Assembly (NCBI GenBank): GCA_020851995.1 | Contig: JADZBO010000087.1 | Span: forward strand, 1-37,226 | Reading direction: 5' to 3' | Length of the DNA: 37,226 nt | Source of the DNA: Burkholderiaceae bacterium | GTDB taxonomy: Bacteria; Pseudomonadota; Gammaproteobacteria; Burkholderiales; Burkholderiaceae_B | Shown here: piece by piece, positions 10,403-18,999 of the stretch | Layout: the number at the start of each line of letters is the position of its first letter | Numbering within the stretch: position 1 is the first letter of the stretch | Made by a program: the position numbers and the translations under genes | The notes under the pieces: generated by a model | The model's database searches: none | Told to the model about the DNA's origin: nothing | The model's input: the letters and a program-made list of their open reading frames with translations, nothing else

Positions 10403-11193
10403 CGACCGAACACCAACCTGGCGCTGAAACTGCGGAAACCGGCGAAAGTTTCATGTCCCACCTGATCGAGCTGCGCGCGCGGCTGCTGAAGGCGGTGGGT
10501 ACGGTCGTAGCCGTTTTTTTCGTTCTCTTCATCTATCCGGGGGCCTCGGTCATTTACGATCTGCTGGCCGCGCCGATGCTCGCCTCCCTGCCGGAAGGTA
10601 CGCGGATGATCGCAACCGGCGTCATCACGCCGTTCATGGTGCCGGTCAAGGTCACCATGATGGCTGCGTTCGTGGTGTCGCTACCCGTGGTGCTCTACCA
10701 GATCTGGGCCTTCGTTGCGCCCGGGCTTTACCGCCACGAGCAGCGCCTTGCGCTGCCGTTGATCATCTCGAGTTCGTTACTGTTTCTGGCTGGTATGGCG
10801 TTTTGTTACTTCGTCGTATTCAAGACGGTGTTCCAGTTCATTGCGTCATTCGCGCCGCAATCGATCACGCCCGCACCGGATATCGAGGCCTACCTGAGCT
10901 TCGTCATGACCATGTTCCTGGCCTTCGGCGTCACCTTCGAAGTCCCCGTGGCGGTCGTCCTGGTGGTGCGCATGGGCATCGTGACGGTCGAGAAACTCAA
11001 GGAGGCCCGGGGGTATGTGGTCGTCGGCGCGTTTATCATCGCCGCCGTGGTCACGCCACCGGATGTGGTCAGCCAGTTCATGCTCGCGGTGCCCCTCTGC
11101 ATTCTCTATGAGGTCGGCCTGCTGTGCGCCCGGGGCATCAAGCCCCGAGCCGAAGACCCGGAGTCGACTGAAGTCGCCACAACGCCGGAATAG
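10399..11193 (+). CDS. tatC: Sec-independent protein translocase subunit TatC
   Basis: TatC is the core signal-peptide receptor of the Tat system, with six membrane helices. The 264-residue protein shows the family markers: SFMSHLIELRARLL before helix 1, PFMVPVKV after it, VLYQIWAFVAPGLYRHEQR with the conserved cytoplasmic glutamate, and GVTFEVPVAV in the middle. It starts with GTG overlapping the tatB stop (GTGA). The C-terminal tail is polar and acidic. The three tat genes follow the histidine genes without an obvious terminator. Confidence 0.96.
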   Translation: MTTEHQPGAETAETGESFMSHLIELRARLLKAVGTVVAVFFVLFIYPGASVIYDLLAAPMLASLPEGTRMIATGVITPFMVPVKVTMMAAFVVSLPVVLYQIWAFVAPGLYRHEQRLALPLIISSSLLFLAGMAFCYFVVFKTVFQFIASFAPQSITPAPDIEAYLSFVMTMFLAFGVTFEVPVAVVLVVRMGIVTVEKLKEARGYVVVGAFIIAAVVTPPDVVSQFMLAVPLCILYEVGLLCARGIKPRAEDPESTEVATTPE

Positions 11194-11532
11194 GTCGGGT
11201 GAATGCGGGAATAGCGCCGGAATAGACGCAGTGAAATCGCGCGCTAACACGGACGAACACACGCGAACGCAGGCTAGCTCAGGAAAGCGAAGGCAAGCTC
11301 AGGCAGACGCAGGCCAAAATCACATTTATCTTTGATATCAATCGTCGATTCGACAGATTTCCACGAAGCAATCCTTTACATTATTTTTACTTGCCTTAGT
11401 AATTCCTGCGCACTATCGTTCCCTGAGTAATTAAGATTTGTTATGGAAAGCGCGTGCGGCCATGTACTGTGTGACCGCCGTCAAAATGCCCGAACAAGTC
11501 ATATCTGTAGCTGCCCATCAGGGGGAACCATT
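11194..11532 (+). other. Intergenic region tatC to XRE regulator
   Basis: About 340 bp without a convincing gene. The first part has two AGCTCAGG repeats about 20 bp apart. The middle is AT-rich and holds GATATC followed by the palindrome GTCGATTCGAC (11344-11354), a possible operator. No clear hairpin with a T-run was found for tatC. An in-frame ATG at 11443 could extend the regulator N-terminally but has no ribosome-binding site. Confidence 0.5.
11391..11419 (+). promoter_or_regulatory. Candidate sigma-70 promoter of the XRE regulator
   Basis: TTGCCT (11391-11396) and TATCGT (11414-11419) are separated by 17 bp in the only AT-rich stretch ahead of the gene. Each hexamer matches consensus at four of six positions. 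A second, weaker pair begins with TTTACA at 11375. The palindrome at 11344 lies upstream and could serve autoregulation. This is a reading by eye only. Confidence 0.3.
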
Positions 11533-11904
11533 GTGCTAGCCCATCGACTCAAACAAGCGAGACTGCGCGTCGGTCTGTCTCAGGAAAAACTCGGCAAACT
11601 CGCCGGCATTGATCCGATGTCGGCAAGCGCCCGGATGAACCAGTATGAAAGGGGCAAGCACTCCCCGGATTACAAGCTCATGTGCAAAGTCGCTGAAATC
11701 CTTGAGATGCCGGTTAGCTGGTTCTACACGGAAGACGACGAGCAGGCGCGACTGCAGGAAATCTTTTTTCACCTGCGCCCGGCCAACCGCCGGTCGTTGC
11801 TTGCTGAAGCGGAGGCAATTATTTCGCTGAATCCGCCTGAGAAAGCGGCTCCCCCGGCGGCTGCGGCCGTCAACGCGGCCGTTTCTGCGCACGCCACCCA
11901 GTGA
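11533..11904 (+). CDS. XRE family transcriptional regulator
   Basis: A small DNA-binding protein with an N-terminal lambda-repressor-type helix-turn-helix: LAHRLKQARLRVGLSQEKLG, then the recognition part AGIDPMSASARMNQYERGKH, ending near residue 65. The C-terminal half has a SWFYTEDD segment and an Ala/Pro-rich tail. The GTG at 11533 is chosen because GGGGGA lies at the right distance upstream and the domain begins at once; the product has 123 residues. An ATG at 11443 would add 30 Cys-rich residues unlike the family. Resemblance is to stand-alone phage-type or housekeeping repressors; targets are unknown. It converges on the protease gene. Confidence 0.8.
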   Translation: MLAHRLKQARLRVGLSQEKLGKLAGIDPMSASARMNQYERGKHSPDYKLMCKVAEILEMPVSWFYTEDDEQARLQEIFFHLRPANRRSLLAEAEAIISLNPPEKAAPPAAAAVNAAVSAHATQ

Positions 11905-11945
11905 TGCGCTGGTGGCCATGGCAACACTCAGGGTCAGTCAGTCGC

Positions 11946-12075
11946 GGAGTAGCCTCGGCTGCGAACCCCATCCACGGCTCGCGGGATTCCTTCGGTGGTC
12001 CACCCATGGACAGATTGCAGGACTCCCTCGGTGACCGGCCCCATGCCAGGACCGCGTGATTACCTCGGCCTCACA
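11946..12075. repeat. Four imperfect ~36-bp tandem repeats
   Basis: A core CCTCGG or CTTCGG recurs at 11953, 11990, 12026 and 12063, a spacing of 36-37 bp. Each is preceded by a GGAxT/GATTxx stretch and the first three are followed about 10 bp later by a C-rich CCCAT block. The last unit runs into the end of the protease gene. The units are diverged, with about half the positions conserved. The array fills the space between the convergent XRE and protease genes. Confidence 0.5.
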
Positions 12076-13256
12076 GGCCGCATGCCGGCCTTGACACTCA
12101 GAACCTGCCGCTTGCCGTTACGGTAAACACCCAGTTCGATTGTTTCGCCGGGCGGCGTTGCCGCGATGCGCCCCATCATCCGCTGCGTATCCTCGATCGC
12201 CTTGCCGTTGAAGGACTGCACAATATCGCCGACCCTCAAACCGGCCTTGGCCGCCGGTCCGTCGCGCATCAGGCTGGCAATGATGACCCCGGTGGCATTG
12301 TCCAGGCCGAAAGCGCGGGCAAGATCCGGCGTCATATCCTGGGGCTCGAGACCAAGCCAACCGCGTTTGACGAACCCCTGGCTGACGATCTGATCGAGCA
12401 CCGGCTTGGCCGACGAGGCCGGGATGGCGAAACCGATGCCAAGGGAACCGCCGGAGGGCGCGTAGATCGCCGTATTGATGCCGATCAGCCTGCCGAGCGT
12501 GTCGATCAGTGCGCCGCCGGAGTTGCCCGGATTGATGGGGGCATCGGTCTGGATGAAATTTTCGTACGTATTGATCTGCAGACCCTCGCGCCCAAGCGCG
12601 GAGACGATTCCCATGGTCGTGGTCTGCCCCACGCCAAACGGGTTGCCGATCGCCAGCACCACGTCACCGACGCGCGGCAGATCCAGCGTAGTGAATTCAA
12701 GCACCGGCAGTGCGTCGAGCTTGACCTGCAACACCGCCAGGTCCGAATCGATATCCATGCCAATGATTTTGGCCGGCCCCTGCCGTCCGTCCGCCAGCGC
12801 CACCAGGATTTCGGTGGCATCCTCGACGACATGGAAATTGGTCAGTATGTGGCCTTGCGACGACACGATGACGCCCGAACCCAGGCTATTGGTTTCCCGG
12901 CGCTCGCTAAAACCCGGAATTTGCTCAAAGAACTGCCGGAACAGAGGATCCGTTGGAAACGGCACCCTGGAAACCGACACGCGTTTGGTGGTGTAGATGT
13001 TGACGACGGCAGGCGCCGCACGGGCAACCGCATCCGCATACGAGCCAGGCGCAGCCACACTGCCGGCGGGCGGCGCTGCTGCCGGGACCGGCAGGGTGGG
13101 TGCGGCGAGCCCCGCTGGCGCGCGGTCCACCCGGGCCGGCGGCGTGCCACCACCCAGCCCGGGCAGCCATTCGGGCCGCAGCGTGGCGACGACGAATAAA
13201 ATCGCAAGACAAACGGTGACTGTTTGAGCAAACAGGAGCCAGATCCGACGCATCAT
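12060..13256 (-). CDS. Trypsin-like periplasmic serine protease, DegS/DegQ (HtrA) type
   Basis: An HtrA-family protease with one N-terminal membrane anchor (IWLLFAQTVTVCLAILFVV), a Pro/Ala-rich linker, a trypsin domain and a single C-terminal PDZ domain. From the ATG at 13256 it has 398 residues, with the catalytic triad His142 (TNFHVVED), Asp172 (DIDSDLAVL) and Ser246 (NPGNSGGAL). One PDZ and an uncleaved-looking anchor favour a DegS-like architecture, while the name DegQ/MucD is often given in this genus group. It may act in envelope stress sensing or periplasmic quality control. An ATG at 13253 is equally possible. It is divergent from the NIF3 gene, with starts only about 16 bp apart. Confidence 0.92.
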   Translation of the reverse strand: MMRRIWLLFAQTVTVCLAILFVVATLRPEWLPGLGGGTPPARVDRAPAGLAAPTLPVPAAAPPAGSVAAPGSYADAVARAAPAVVNIYTTKRVSVSRVPFPTDPLFRQFFEQIPGFSERRETNSLGSGVIVSSQGHILTNFHVVEDATEILVALADGRQGPAKIIGMDIDSDLAVLQVKLDALPVLEFTTLDLPRVGDVVLAIGNPFGVGQTTTMGIVSALGREGLQINTYENFIQTDAPINPGNSGGALIDTLGRLIGINTAIYAPSGGSLGIGFAIPASSAKPVLDQIVSQGFVKRGWLGLEPQDMTPDLARAFGLDNATGVIIASLMRDGPAAKAGLRVGDIVQSFNGKAIEDTQRMMGRIAATPPGETIELGVYRNGKRQVLSVKAGMRPVRPR

Positions 13257-13271
13257 CCAACCAGGAAAAAC

Positions 13272-14051
13272 ATGAACTCGGTTTCCACGCGCGCCCTGTG
13301 CCAATGGCTGGACACGACGCTCAACGCGCAGGCGTTCAGCGATTATTGCCCGAACGGGCTACAGGTCGAGGGCAAACCATCGATCCGCCATATTATCGCG
13401 GGAGTCACCGCGAGCCAGGCGCTGATCGACGCAGCGATCGCGCGCGGTGCCGATACGTTGCTGGTGCACCACGGATGGATGTGGAAGGGGGAAGATCCCC
13501 GCGTGCTCGGCACCCGCAAAAAACGCCTGGCCAGCCTGCTGGCACATGACATCAACCTGATCGCCTATCACTTGCCGCTGGATGCTCACCCGGTGCTGGG
13601 CAACAACGCGCAGCTCGCCCGGGTGCTGGGATTGACGCCCGACCCCGCCTTCACCGACGAGGGTGCCGCGCGCGCCCGTGCGGGCAACCTGATCTGGCAT
13701 GGCACCATGCCGGCGGCGCTTACGCTCGGTGAAGTCGCAACGCAGGTGCGCGACCGCCTGGACAGGACGCCGCTGATGATTGGCGAGGCTGAAATGCCGG
13801 CCCGACGCATTGCCTGGTGCACGGGTGCAGCGCAGAGCATGCTGGCCCAGGCCATCGACAGCGGTGCCGAGGTTTTCATCACGGGAGAGGTGTCGGAGCC
13901 AACCGTACATCTGGCACGCGAGGCCGGGGTCGGTTTCCTCAGCGCCGGGCACCATGCGACCGAGCGCTACGGCGTGCAGGCGCTTGGCGAGGCAATCACC
14001 CGGGAATTCGGAATCCGGGTTGATTTTGTGGATATCGACAACCCGGTCTGA
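13272..14051 (+). CDS. NIF3-like (DUF34) metal-binding protein, YbgI type
   Basis: A 259-residue protein of the NIF3/DUF34 family, dinuclear-metal proteins whose physiological role is debated. Metal-binding histidines are visible in LLVHHGWMWKG and in SAGHHATERYGVQ, with the acidic partner in ITGEVSEPTVHLA. The ATG at 13272 follows CAGGA at good distance; the longer frame upstream would overlap the divergent protease promoter. It is next to the Tat/bc1 region, as in other Burkholderiales. Confidence 0.93.
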   Translation: MNSVSTRALCQWLDTTLNAQAFSDYCPNGLQVEGKPSIRHIIAGVTASQALIDAAIARGADTLLVHHGWMWKGEDPRVLGTRKKRLASLLAHDINLIAYHLPLDAHPVLGNNAQLARVLGLTPDPAFTDEGAARARAGNLIWHGTMPAALTLGEVATQVRDRLDRTPLMIGEAEMPARRIAWCTGAAQSMLAQAIDSGAEVFITGEVSEPTVHLAREAGVGFLSAGHHATERYGVQALGEAITREFGIRVDFVDIDNPV

Positions 14052-14097
14052 CGAGGCGTTAGTTCAGCGCCTGAGACTGCCGGCGCGGTGAATCTGA

Positions 14098-14556
14098 CTA
14101 GCCCTGCTTCTTGAGCGAATCGCGGATTTCGCGCAGCAGCAGGACTTCCTCGGGAGTCGCGGGCGGCGGGGCCTTGGGCTGCTCGTCCTCGATGCGCTTG
14201 CGGGCGGTATTGATGATCTTCACCATCCAGAAGATCACGAAAGCCAGCAGCAGGAAATTGATGGTGATGGTGAGAAAGTTGCCCCACGCGAACACCGTCG
14301 CGCCAGCCTTGGTGAGCCCTTCGTAGGTTTCCGGGCCGGTATAGCTGGCCGGGCGCGAAAGCACCTGATACTTGTTGGTGAAATCCACCGACCCGCCCAC
14401 CAGAAAGTTGACGAGCGGCATGACGATATCCTTGACCAGCGATTCGACGATCTTGCCGAACGCGGCGCCAATGATCACGCCGACCGCGAGATCGACGACG
14501 TTGCCTTTGACCGCAAAATCGCGAAATTCCTTCAACAATCCCTTAGCATTTGCCAT
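14098..14556 (-). CDS. mscL: Large-conductance mechanosensitive channel
   Basis: MscL is a homopentameric inner-membrane channel opening at extreme membrane tension after osmotic downshock. The 152-residue protein has the N-terminal amphipathic helix and pore helix ([20 protein letters not shown]), the second helix ([19 protein letters not shown]), and a charged C-terminal helical bundle ending in [17 protein letters not shown]. The periplasmic loop is longer than in E. coli MscL (136 aa). The start has a GGGAG ribosome-binding site. It is transcribed against the NIF3 gene and divergently from petA. Confidence 0.96.
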   Translation of the reverse strand: MANAKGLLKEFRDFAVKGNVVDLAVGVIIGAAFGKIVESLVKDIVMPLVNFLVGGSVDFTNKYQVLSRPASYTGPETYEGLTKAGATVFAWGNFLTITINFLLLAFVIFWMVKIINTARKRIEDEQPKAPPPATPEEVLLLREIRDSLKKQG

Positions 14557-14594
14557 TCAATCATCTCCCCCTAGAAGCACCCTGCGGCTAACGC

Positions 14595-14600
14595 TATAAT
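14595..14600 (+). promoter_or_regulatory. Candidate -10 element upstream of petABC
   Basis: A perfect TATAAT hexamer lies 132 bp ahead of petA in the divergent mscL-petA region. No good -35 hexamer is found 16-18 bp upstream, so an activator may be needed, or the match may be chance. Confidence 0.35.
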
Positions 14601-14732
14601 AGGGGGTTACGACAGTTGTAGCAATTGCAGGCACGGCATCTGTAAGCGCCACCAATTCGCACTACCCCTTCAGGCAATACTGTTTCTGGCAATCGGGCTA
14701 AGAGATCCCGAGGCACTAACAAGGATAGGAAG

Positions 14733-15374
14733 ATGAGTCAGGATTCGATTGTGCACGACGACGAAGGCTCGGCACCGCTTACGCTGCCGCCGGATCCCTC
14801 GCGTCGCTTCTGGATCGGCACGACCTGCGCCCTTGGGGGCGTTGCGGGTGTCGCCACCGTTGCGCCGTTCGTGGGTACATTCGCCCCGTCGGATCGCGCG
14901 CGCGCTGCCGGCGCACCGGTCGAAGTCGATGTCGGCTCGATCCCGCTTGGCGAAATGCGCACCGTCGAATGGCGCGGCAAGCCTGTGTGGCTTGTCCATC
15001 GCACCAAAGAGCAACTCCAATCGCTCAACGAAACCAACTCCGAAGTCGCTGATCCGGATTCCAAGCGTCCGGGCTACACGCCGCCCTATGCGCGCAACGA
15101 ATGGCGCTCGCGCAAGCCGGATATGTTCGTCTGCGTCGGTATCTGTACGCACCTGGGCTGCTCGCCCACGCCCAAGTTTGCCCTTGGCGCTCAACCGGGC
15201 CTGCCTGCAAACTGGGAAGGCGGTTTCATCTGTCCGTGCCACGGATCCACCTTCGACATGGCAGGCCGCGTGTTCAAGAACAAGCCCGCGCCGGACAACC
15301 TCGAAGTGCCTCCCTACCAGTACATCAGCGACACCCGCATCATCATTGGTGTCGACGAGGATAACAAGGCCTGA
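14733..15374 (+). CDS. petA: Ubiquinol-cytochrome c reductase, Rieske iron-sulphur subunit
   Basis: This is the Rieske [2Fe-2S] subunit of the cytochrome bc1 complex, passing electrons from ubiquinol to cytochrome c1 in the periplasm. The 213-residue protein has a twin-arginine signal anchor (SRRFW, Arg24-Arg25, followed by a hydrophobic helix to about residue 48). Cluster ligands are Cys138 and His140 in CTHLGC and Cys167 and His170 in CPCHGS, and the disulphide pair is Cys143 and Cys169. The twin-arginine motif indicates export by the Tat system whose genes lie about 3.5 kb upstream. It is first in a petABC operon. Confidence 0.97.
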   Translation: MSQDSIVHDDEGSAPLTLPPDPSRRFWIGTTCALGGVAGVATVAPFVGTFAPSDRARAAGAPVEVDVGSIPLGEMRTVEWRGKPVWLVHRTKEQLQSLNETNSEVADPDSKRPGYTPPYARNEWRSRKPDMFVCVGICTHLGCSPTPKFALGAQPGLPANWEGGFICPCHGSTFDMAGRVFKNKPAPDNLEVPPYQYISDTRIIIGVDEDNKA

Positions 15375-15432
15375 CCGGGCCTGTTGACCAATACCGCATC
15401 ACGCGAAACCGAACACGTAAAGGAGCCGTTTC

Positions 15433-16812
15433 ATGGCTGGCGACAAAACCGTCGAAACGACTGGATTGCTAGGCTGGATTGACCGTCGATTTCCATTGAC
15501 GTCGTCCTATAAGGCGCACCTGTCCGAATACTACGCGCCCAAAAATTTCAACTTCTGGTACTTCTTCGGCTCACTGGCGATGCTGGTGCTCGTGCTGCAG
15601 ATCGTGACGGGTATTTTTCTGGTCATGCACTACAAGCCCGACGCGCAGTTTGCCTTCCAGTCGGTTGAATACATCATGCGCGAAGTGCCGGGCGGCTGGT
15701 TCATCCGCTACATGCACTCCACGGGCGCGTCGATGTTCTTTCTCGTCGTTTACCTGCATATGGTGCGCGCGCTGCTGTACGGCTCTTATCGCAAGCCCCG
15801 CGAACTCGTCTGGATCTTCGGCGTCGGCATCTTTCTGTGCCTGATGGCTGAGGCCTTCATGGGCTACCTGCTCCCGTGGGGTCAGATGTCGTTCTGGGGC
15901 GCCCAGGTGATCGTCAACCTGTTCTCGGCCATCCCCTTCATCGGCCCCGAGCTCTCCATCTGGATCCGCGGCGACTACGTCGTGTCCGATGCCACGCTCA
16001 ACCGGTTCTTTGCCTTCCACGTGATCGCGGTGCCGCTGGTGCTGCTCGGCCTGGTGGTCGCCCACATCGTCGCCTTGCACGAAGTCGGCTCCAACAACCC
16101 CGATGGCATCGAGATCAAGGAAAAGAAGGACAAGTACGGTCGCCCGCTCGACGGAATTCCCTTCCATCCCTACTACTCGGTGCACGACATCGTGGGCGTG
16201 GCGGGCTTTATGATCATCTTCATGGGCATCATCTTCTTTGCCCCTGAGATGGGCGGTTACTTCCTCGAGTACAACAACTTCATACCGGCCAACCCGCTGG
16301 TCACGCCGCTGCACATTGCACCGGTCTGGTACTTCACGCCGTTCTACTCCATGCTGCGCGCCACCACCGACGATTTCACGTGGGTACTGGCGGGCTGTTC
16401 GGTACTGGCGGCCATCGTGATGTTCTTCCGCTGCAAGGGCCTCGCCCGCCCCATCGTCACGGTCACCCTGCTGGTTGTCGCCGTGCTCCTGCGCGTCATC
16501 GACGCCAAATTCTGGGGTGTGGTCGCCATGGGCGGCGCGGTCGTCCTGCTGTTCTTCCTGCCGTGGCTGGATTACTGCCCCGTCAAGTCGATCCGCTACC
16601 GTCCGGGCTGGCACAAGGTGCTCTACGGCATCTTCTTTGTCGACTTCGTCATCCTGGGCTACCTTGGCACACAAGCGCCAACCGATGTGTTCAACCTGAT
16701 GTCGCAAATCGGCACGCTCATCTACCTGGGCTTCTTCCTCCTGATGCCTGTCTGGAGCCGCCTCGGAACCTTCAAAAAGGTGCCCGAGCGCGTTACGTTC
16801 CACGCCCATTGA
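15433..16812 (+). CDS. petB: Ubiquinol-cytochrome c reductase, cytochrome b subunit
   Basis: Cytochrome b of the bc1 complex, the membrane core with the Qo and Qi quinone sites and two b-type haems. The 459-residue protein is the full-length fused form. Haem-ligand histidines are seen in YMHSTGASMFFLVVYLHMVRA (first pair) and in FHVIAVPLVLLGLVVAHIVALH (second pair). The Qo-site PEWY region is represented here by APVWYF, a variant found in proteobacterial b subunits with PVWYFTPFY. The start has AAAGGAG at the right distance. Confidence 0.96.
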   Translation: MAGDKTVETTGLLGWIDRRFPLTSSYKAHLSEYYAPKNFNFWYFFGSLAMLVLVLQIVTGIFLVMHYKPDAQFAFQSVEYIMREVPGGWFIRYMHSTGASMFFLVVYLHMVRALLYGSYRKPRELVWIFGVGIFLCLMAEAFMGYLLPWGQMSFWGAQVIVNLFSAIPFIGPELSIWIRGDYVVSDATLNRFFAFHVIAVPLVLLGLVVAHIVALHEVGSNNPDGIEIKEKKDKYGRPLDGIPFHPYYSVHDIVGVAGFMIIFMGIIFFAPEMGGYFLEYNNFIPANPLVTPLHIAPVWYFTPFYSMLRATTDDFTWVLAGCSVLAAIVMFFRCKGLARPIVTVTLLVVAVLLRVIDAKFWGVVAMGGAVVLLFFLPWLDYCPVKSIRYRPGWHKVLYGIFFVDFVILGYLGTQAPTDVFNLMSQIGTLIYLGFFLLMPVWSRLGTFKKVPERVTFHAH

Positions 16813-16831
16813 GCCCATATTTGATAACGGA

Positions 16832-17704
16832 ATGAACATGATCAAGAAGCTGTTAGGTGCCCTCGCCCTGATGATGACTTGCACGGTGACCATGGCGGCG
16901 GGCGGTGGCTACCCGCTCGACAAGGCCCCGGATCGCGTCAACGATCTGGCATCCCTGCAGAACGGTGCCAAGCTGTTCGTCAACTATTGTCTTAACTGCC
17001 ATAGCGCCGCATCGATGCGCTACAACAAGCTCACCGAAATCGGCCTGACCGAACAGCAGATCAAGGAAAGCCTGCTGTTCACCGGCACGAAAACCGGCGA
17101 CCTGATGGTCGGTTCGATTTCGCCGGCCGATGGCAAGAAGTGGTTCGGCGTCGTACCGCCCGATCTGTCGGTGATTGCCCGCGCCAAGTCACAAGGTGGC
17201 GGCATCACCGGTTCGGACTACATCTACACCTACCTGCGCACTTTCTACCGCGACACGTCGCGCCCCCCGGGCTGGGACAACCTGGCCTTCCCGAACGCCG
17301 CCATGCCCCACGCACTCTGGCAGCGTCAGGGTCCGCGCGAAATGGTCGCCGAAGTCATCCACCCTGCCGCAAGCGATGCCAAAGGCGGTCCCGGCGCTGC
17401 GCACCCAGCGTTCGAAAAGGTCACCACCAAGTACGATGCCATGGGCTTTGCCACGTCAACGACCGAAGCGCTGAAGGACTACCGTGGTCACGGTTCTTCG
17501 ACCTACACGTTCAAGGCGCTTGATCCGGCCAAATCGGCTGCCTACGATAACGATGCTGCTGATCTGACCGCGTTCCTCGCCTGGGTATCGGAGCCGGTTC
17601 AGCTCAAGCGCAAGCAGATTGGCGTCTGGGTCATGCTGTTCCTTGGCCTGTTCCTGGTCGTTGCACTACGCCTGAACCACTCGTTCTGGAAGCACGTCAA
17701 GTAA
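16832..17704 (+). CDS. petC: Ubiquinol-cytochrome c reductase, cytochrome c1
   Basis: Cytochrome c1, the periplasmic c-type haem subunit. The 290-residue protein has a cleavable Sec signal (KKLLGALALMMTCTVTMAA), the haem-attachment motif CLNCH after NYC, an axial-ligand methionine candidate in FPNAAMPHALWQ, and one C-terminal membrane anchor (IGVWVMLFLGLFLVVALRL) followed by a basic end. An ATG two codons downstream is an alternative start. It is the last gene of petABC and is followed directly by an intrinsic terminator. Confidence 0.96.
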   Translation: MNMIKKLLGALALMMTCTVTMAAGGGYPLDKAPDRVNDLASLQNGAKLFVNYCLNCHSAASMRYNKLTEIGLTEQQIKESLLFTGTKTGDLMVGSISPADGKKWFGVVPPDLSVIARAKSQGGGITGSDYIYTYLRTFYRDTSRPPGWDNLAFPNAAMPHALWQRQGPREMVAEVIHPAASDAKGGPGAAHPAFEKVTTKYDAMGFATSTTEALKDYRGHGSSTYTFKALDPAKSAAYDNDAADLTAFLAWVSEPVQLKRKQIGVWVMLFLGLFLVVALRLNHSFWKHVK

Positions 17705-17715
17705 TTTTCGGCCAG

Positions 17716-17757
17716 GGCCAGCGCCTGCTCACGGCGGGCGCTGGCCTTTCGCTTTTG
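17716..17757 (+). terminator. Intrinsic terminator of petABC
   Basis: GGCCAGCGCC (17716-17725) pairs perfectly with GGCGCTGGCC (17737-17746) around an 11-nt loop, followed by TTTCGCTTTTG. The stem is ten GC-rich base pairs. It lies 12 bp after the petC stop. Confidence 0.85.
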
Positions 17758-17789
17758 TTCGCTCTCATTCTTAGGACGGTAACTCCATC

Positions 17790-18401
17790 ATGATGGTCCT
17801 CTACTCCGGAACCACCTGCCCTTTCTCGCATCGCTGCCGCTTTGTGTTGTTCGAAAAAGGCATGGACTTCGAAATCCGGGACATTGACCTCTACAACAAG
17901 CCCGAGGACATCGCGGTCATGAACCCGTACGGGCAGGTGCCGATCCTCGTCGAGCGGGATCTGATCCTGTACGAGTCGAACATCATCAACGAATACATTG
18001 ATGAGCGTTTCCCCCACCCGCAGCTGATGCCGGCGGATCCGGTGATGCGCGCACGCACCCGCCTGTTCCTGTTCAATTTCGAGAAAGAGCTTTTCATCCA
18101 TGTGGCCGCGCTCGAAGACCGCGCCGCACGCTCGGACGAAAAGCGCCTGGAAGCCGCCCGCATCGCCGTGCGCGATCGTCTTTCGCAGCTGGCTCCCCTG
18201 TTGTTGAAGAACAAGTACATGCTCGGCGAAGAGTTCTCGATGCTGGACGTAGCCATGGCTCCCCTGTTGTGGCGCCTGGATCACTACGGAATCGAGCTGC
18301 CGAAGACAGCAGCCCCGATTCAGAAGTACGGCGAGCGCATTTTCTCGCGCCCGGCCTACATCGAGGCACTCACCCCATCCGAAAAGGTAATGCGCCGCTA
18401 A
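17790..18401 (+). CDS. sspA: Stringent starvation protein A (GST-fold RNA polymerase-associated protein)
   Basis: SspA is a glutathione-S-transferase-fold protein that binds RNA polymerase and affects stationary-phase and acid-stress transcription. The 203-residue protein has an N-terminal thioredoxin-like domain with YSGTTCPFSHRCRFVLFEKG and NPYGQVPILVERDL, and a C-terminal helical domain with EEFSMLDVAMAPLLWRL. Two adjacent ATG codons (17790 and 17793) are possible starts. It is followed by sspB with a 54-nt gap holding a hairpin. Confidence 0.94.
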   Translation: MMVLYSGTTCPFSHRCRFVLFEKGMDFEIRDIDLYNKPEDIAVMNPYGQVPILVERDLILYESNIINEYIDERFPHPQLMPADPVMRARTRLFLFNFEKELFIHVAALEDRAARSDEKRLEAARIAVRDRLSQLAPLLLKNKYMLGEEFSMLDVAMAPLLWRLDHYGIELPKTAAPIQKYGERIFSRPAYIEALTPSEKVMRR

Positions 18402-18407
18402 GCTCGT

Positions 18408-18426
18408 CGGGCGCCTTGTGCGCCCG
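18408..18426 (+). other. Hairpin between sspA and sspB
   Basis: CGGGCGC (18408-18414) pairs with GCGCCCG (18420-18426) around a 5-nt loop. No T-run follows, so read-through into sspB is likely; it may attenuate or process the message. Confidence 0.45.
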
Positions 18427-18455
18427 TAGCGCTCTCGACTCACCCAGGCATCGCA

Positions 18456-18920
18456 ATGGCTGAAACTTCGACCAAACCGTACATGATTCGTGCCCTGCAC
18501 GAATGGTGCACCGATAACGGCTACACGCCGCAGATTGTGGTGCAGGTCAACGCGAATACGCTGGTGCCCGCTGCTTATGTTCGTGACGGGCAGATCACTC
18601 TGAATATCGGCACCATGGCCACCAACCGGCTCGTCATCGGTAACGATGCGATCGAGTTCCAGGCCAGGTTCAACGGGGTGACCGAGCATCTTTACGTGCC
18701 GGTCGGTGCGGTCACCGCGATTTATGCGCGAGAGACAGGTTCCGGCATGGGGTTTGAAGTGGAGGAATCCACTGCGGGCCCGGTGTCGTCAGAGGATCTG
18801 GAAGCGCAGGCGTTGGCAGCGACTCCGGTTGCGGGAGTCAGTGCGGAGGATCGGGATGCGGGTACACCACCGCCTAAAGATCCGGATCCAAAGAGGCCGA
18901 AGCTCACGGTCGTCAAGTAA
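18456..18920 (+). CDS. sspB: ClpXP protease specificity-enhancing factor SspB
   Basis: SspB tethers SsrA-tagged proteins to ClpX. The 154-residue protein has the substrate-binding domain in the first 110 residues (MIRALHEWCTDNGYTPQI at the start, and FNGVTEHLYVPVGAVTAIYA). A disordered acidic and proline-rich linker follows, then the C-terminal ClpX-binding tail KRPKLTVVK. Linker length is normal for the order. It is the last clear core gene before the tRNA and the island. Confidence 0.95.
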   Translation: MAETSTKPYMIRALHEWCTDNGYTPQIVVQVNANTLVPAAYVRDGQITLNIGTMATNRLVIGNDAIEFQARFNGVTEHLYVPVGAVTAIYARETGSGMGFEVEESTAGPVSSEDLEAQALAATPVAGVSAEDRDAGTPPPKDPDPKRPKLTVVK

Positions 18921-18999
18921 GGAAGGCGCAGGTCGCTTACAATGCGCACCGCGGTCGGTCATCAGAATCGAACCGCATCAAAATGCAGAGTTCAAACGT

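Noticed and set aside
11946-12075. CRISPR array from the 36-bp periodicity
   Set aside because: Units are diverged along their whole length; there is no fixed repeat with variable spacers and no cas gene nearby.
14054-14072. Terminator between the NIF3 and mscL genes
   Set aside because: AGGCG/CGCCT gives only a five-pair stem with no T-run on either strand.
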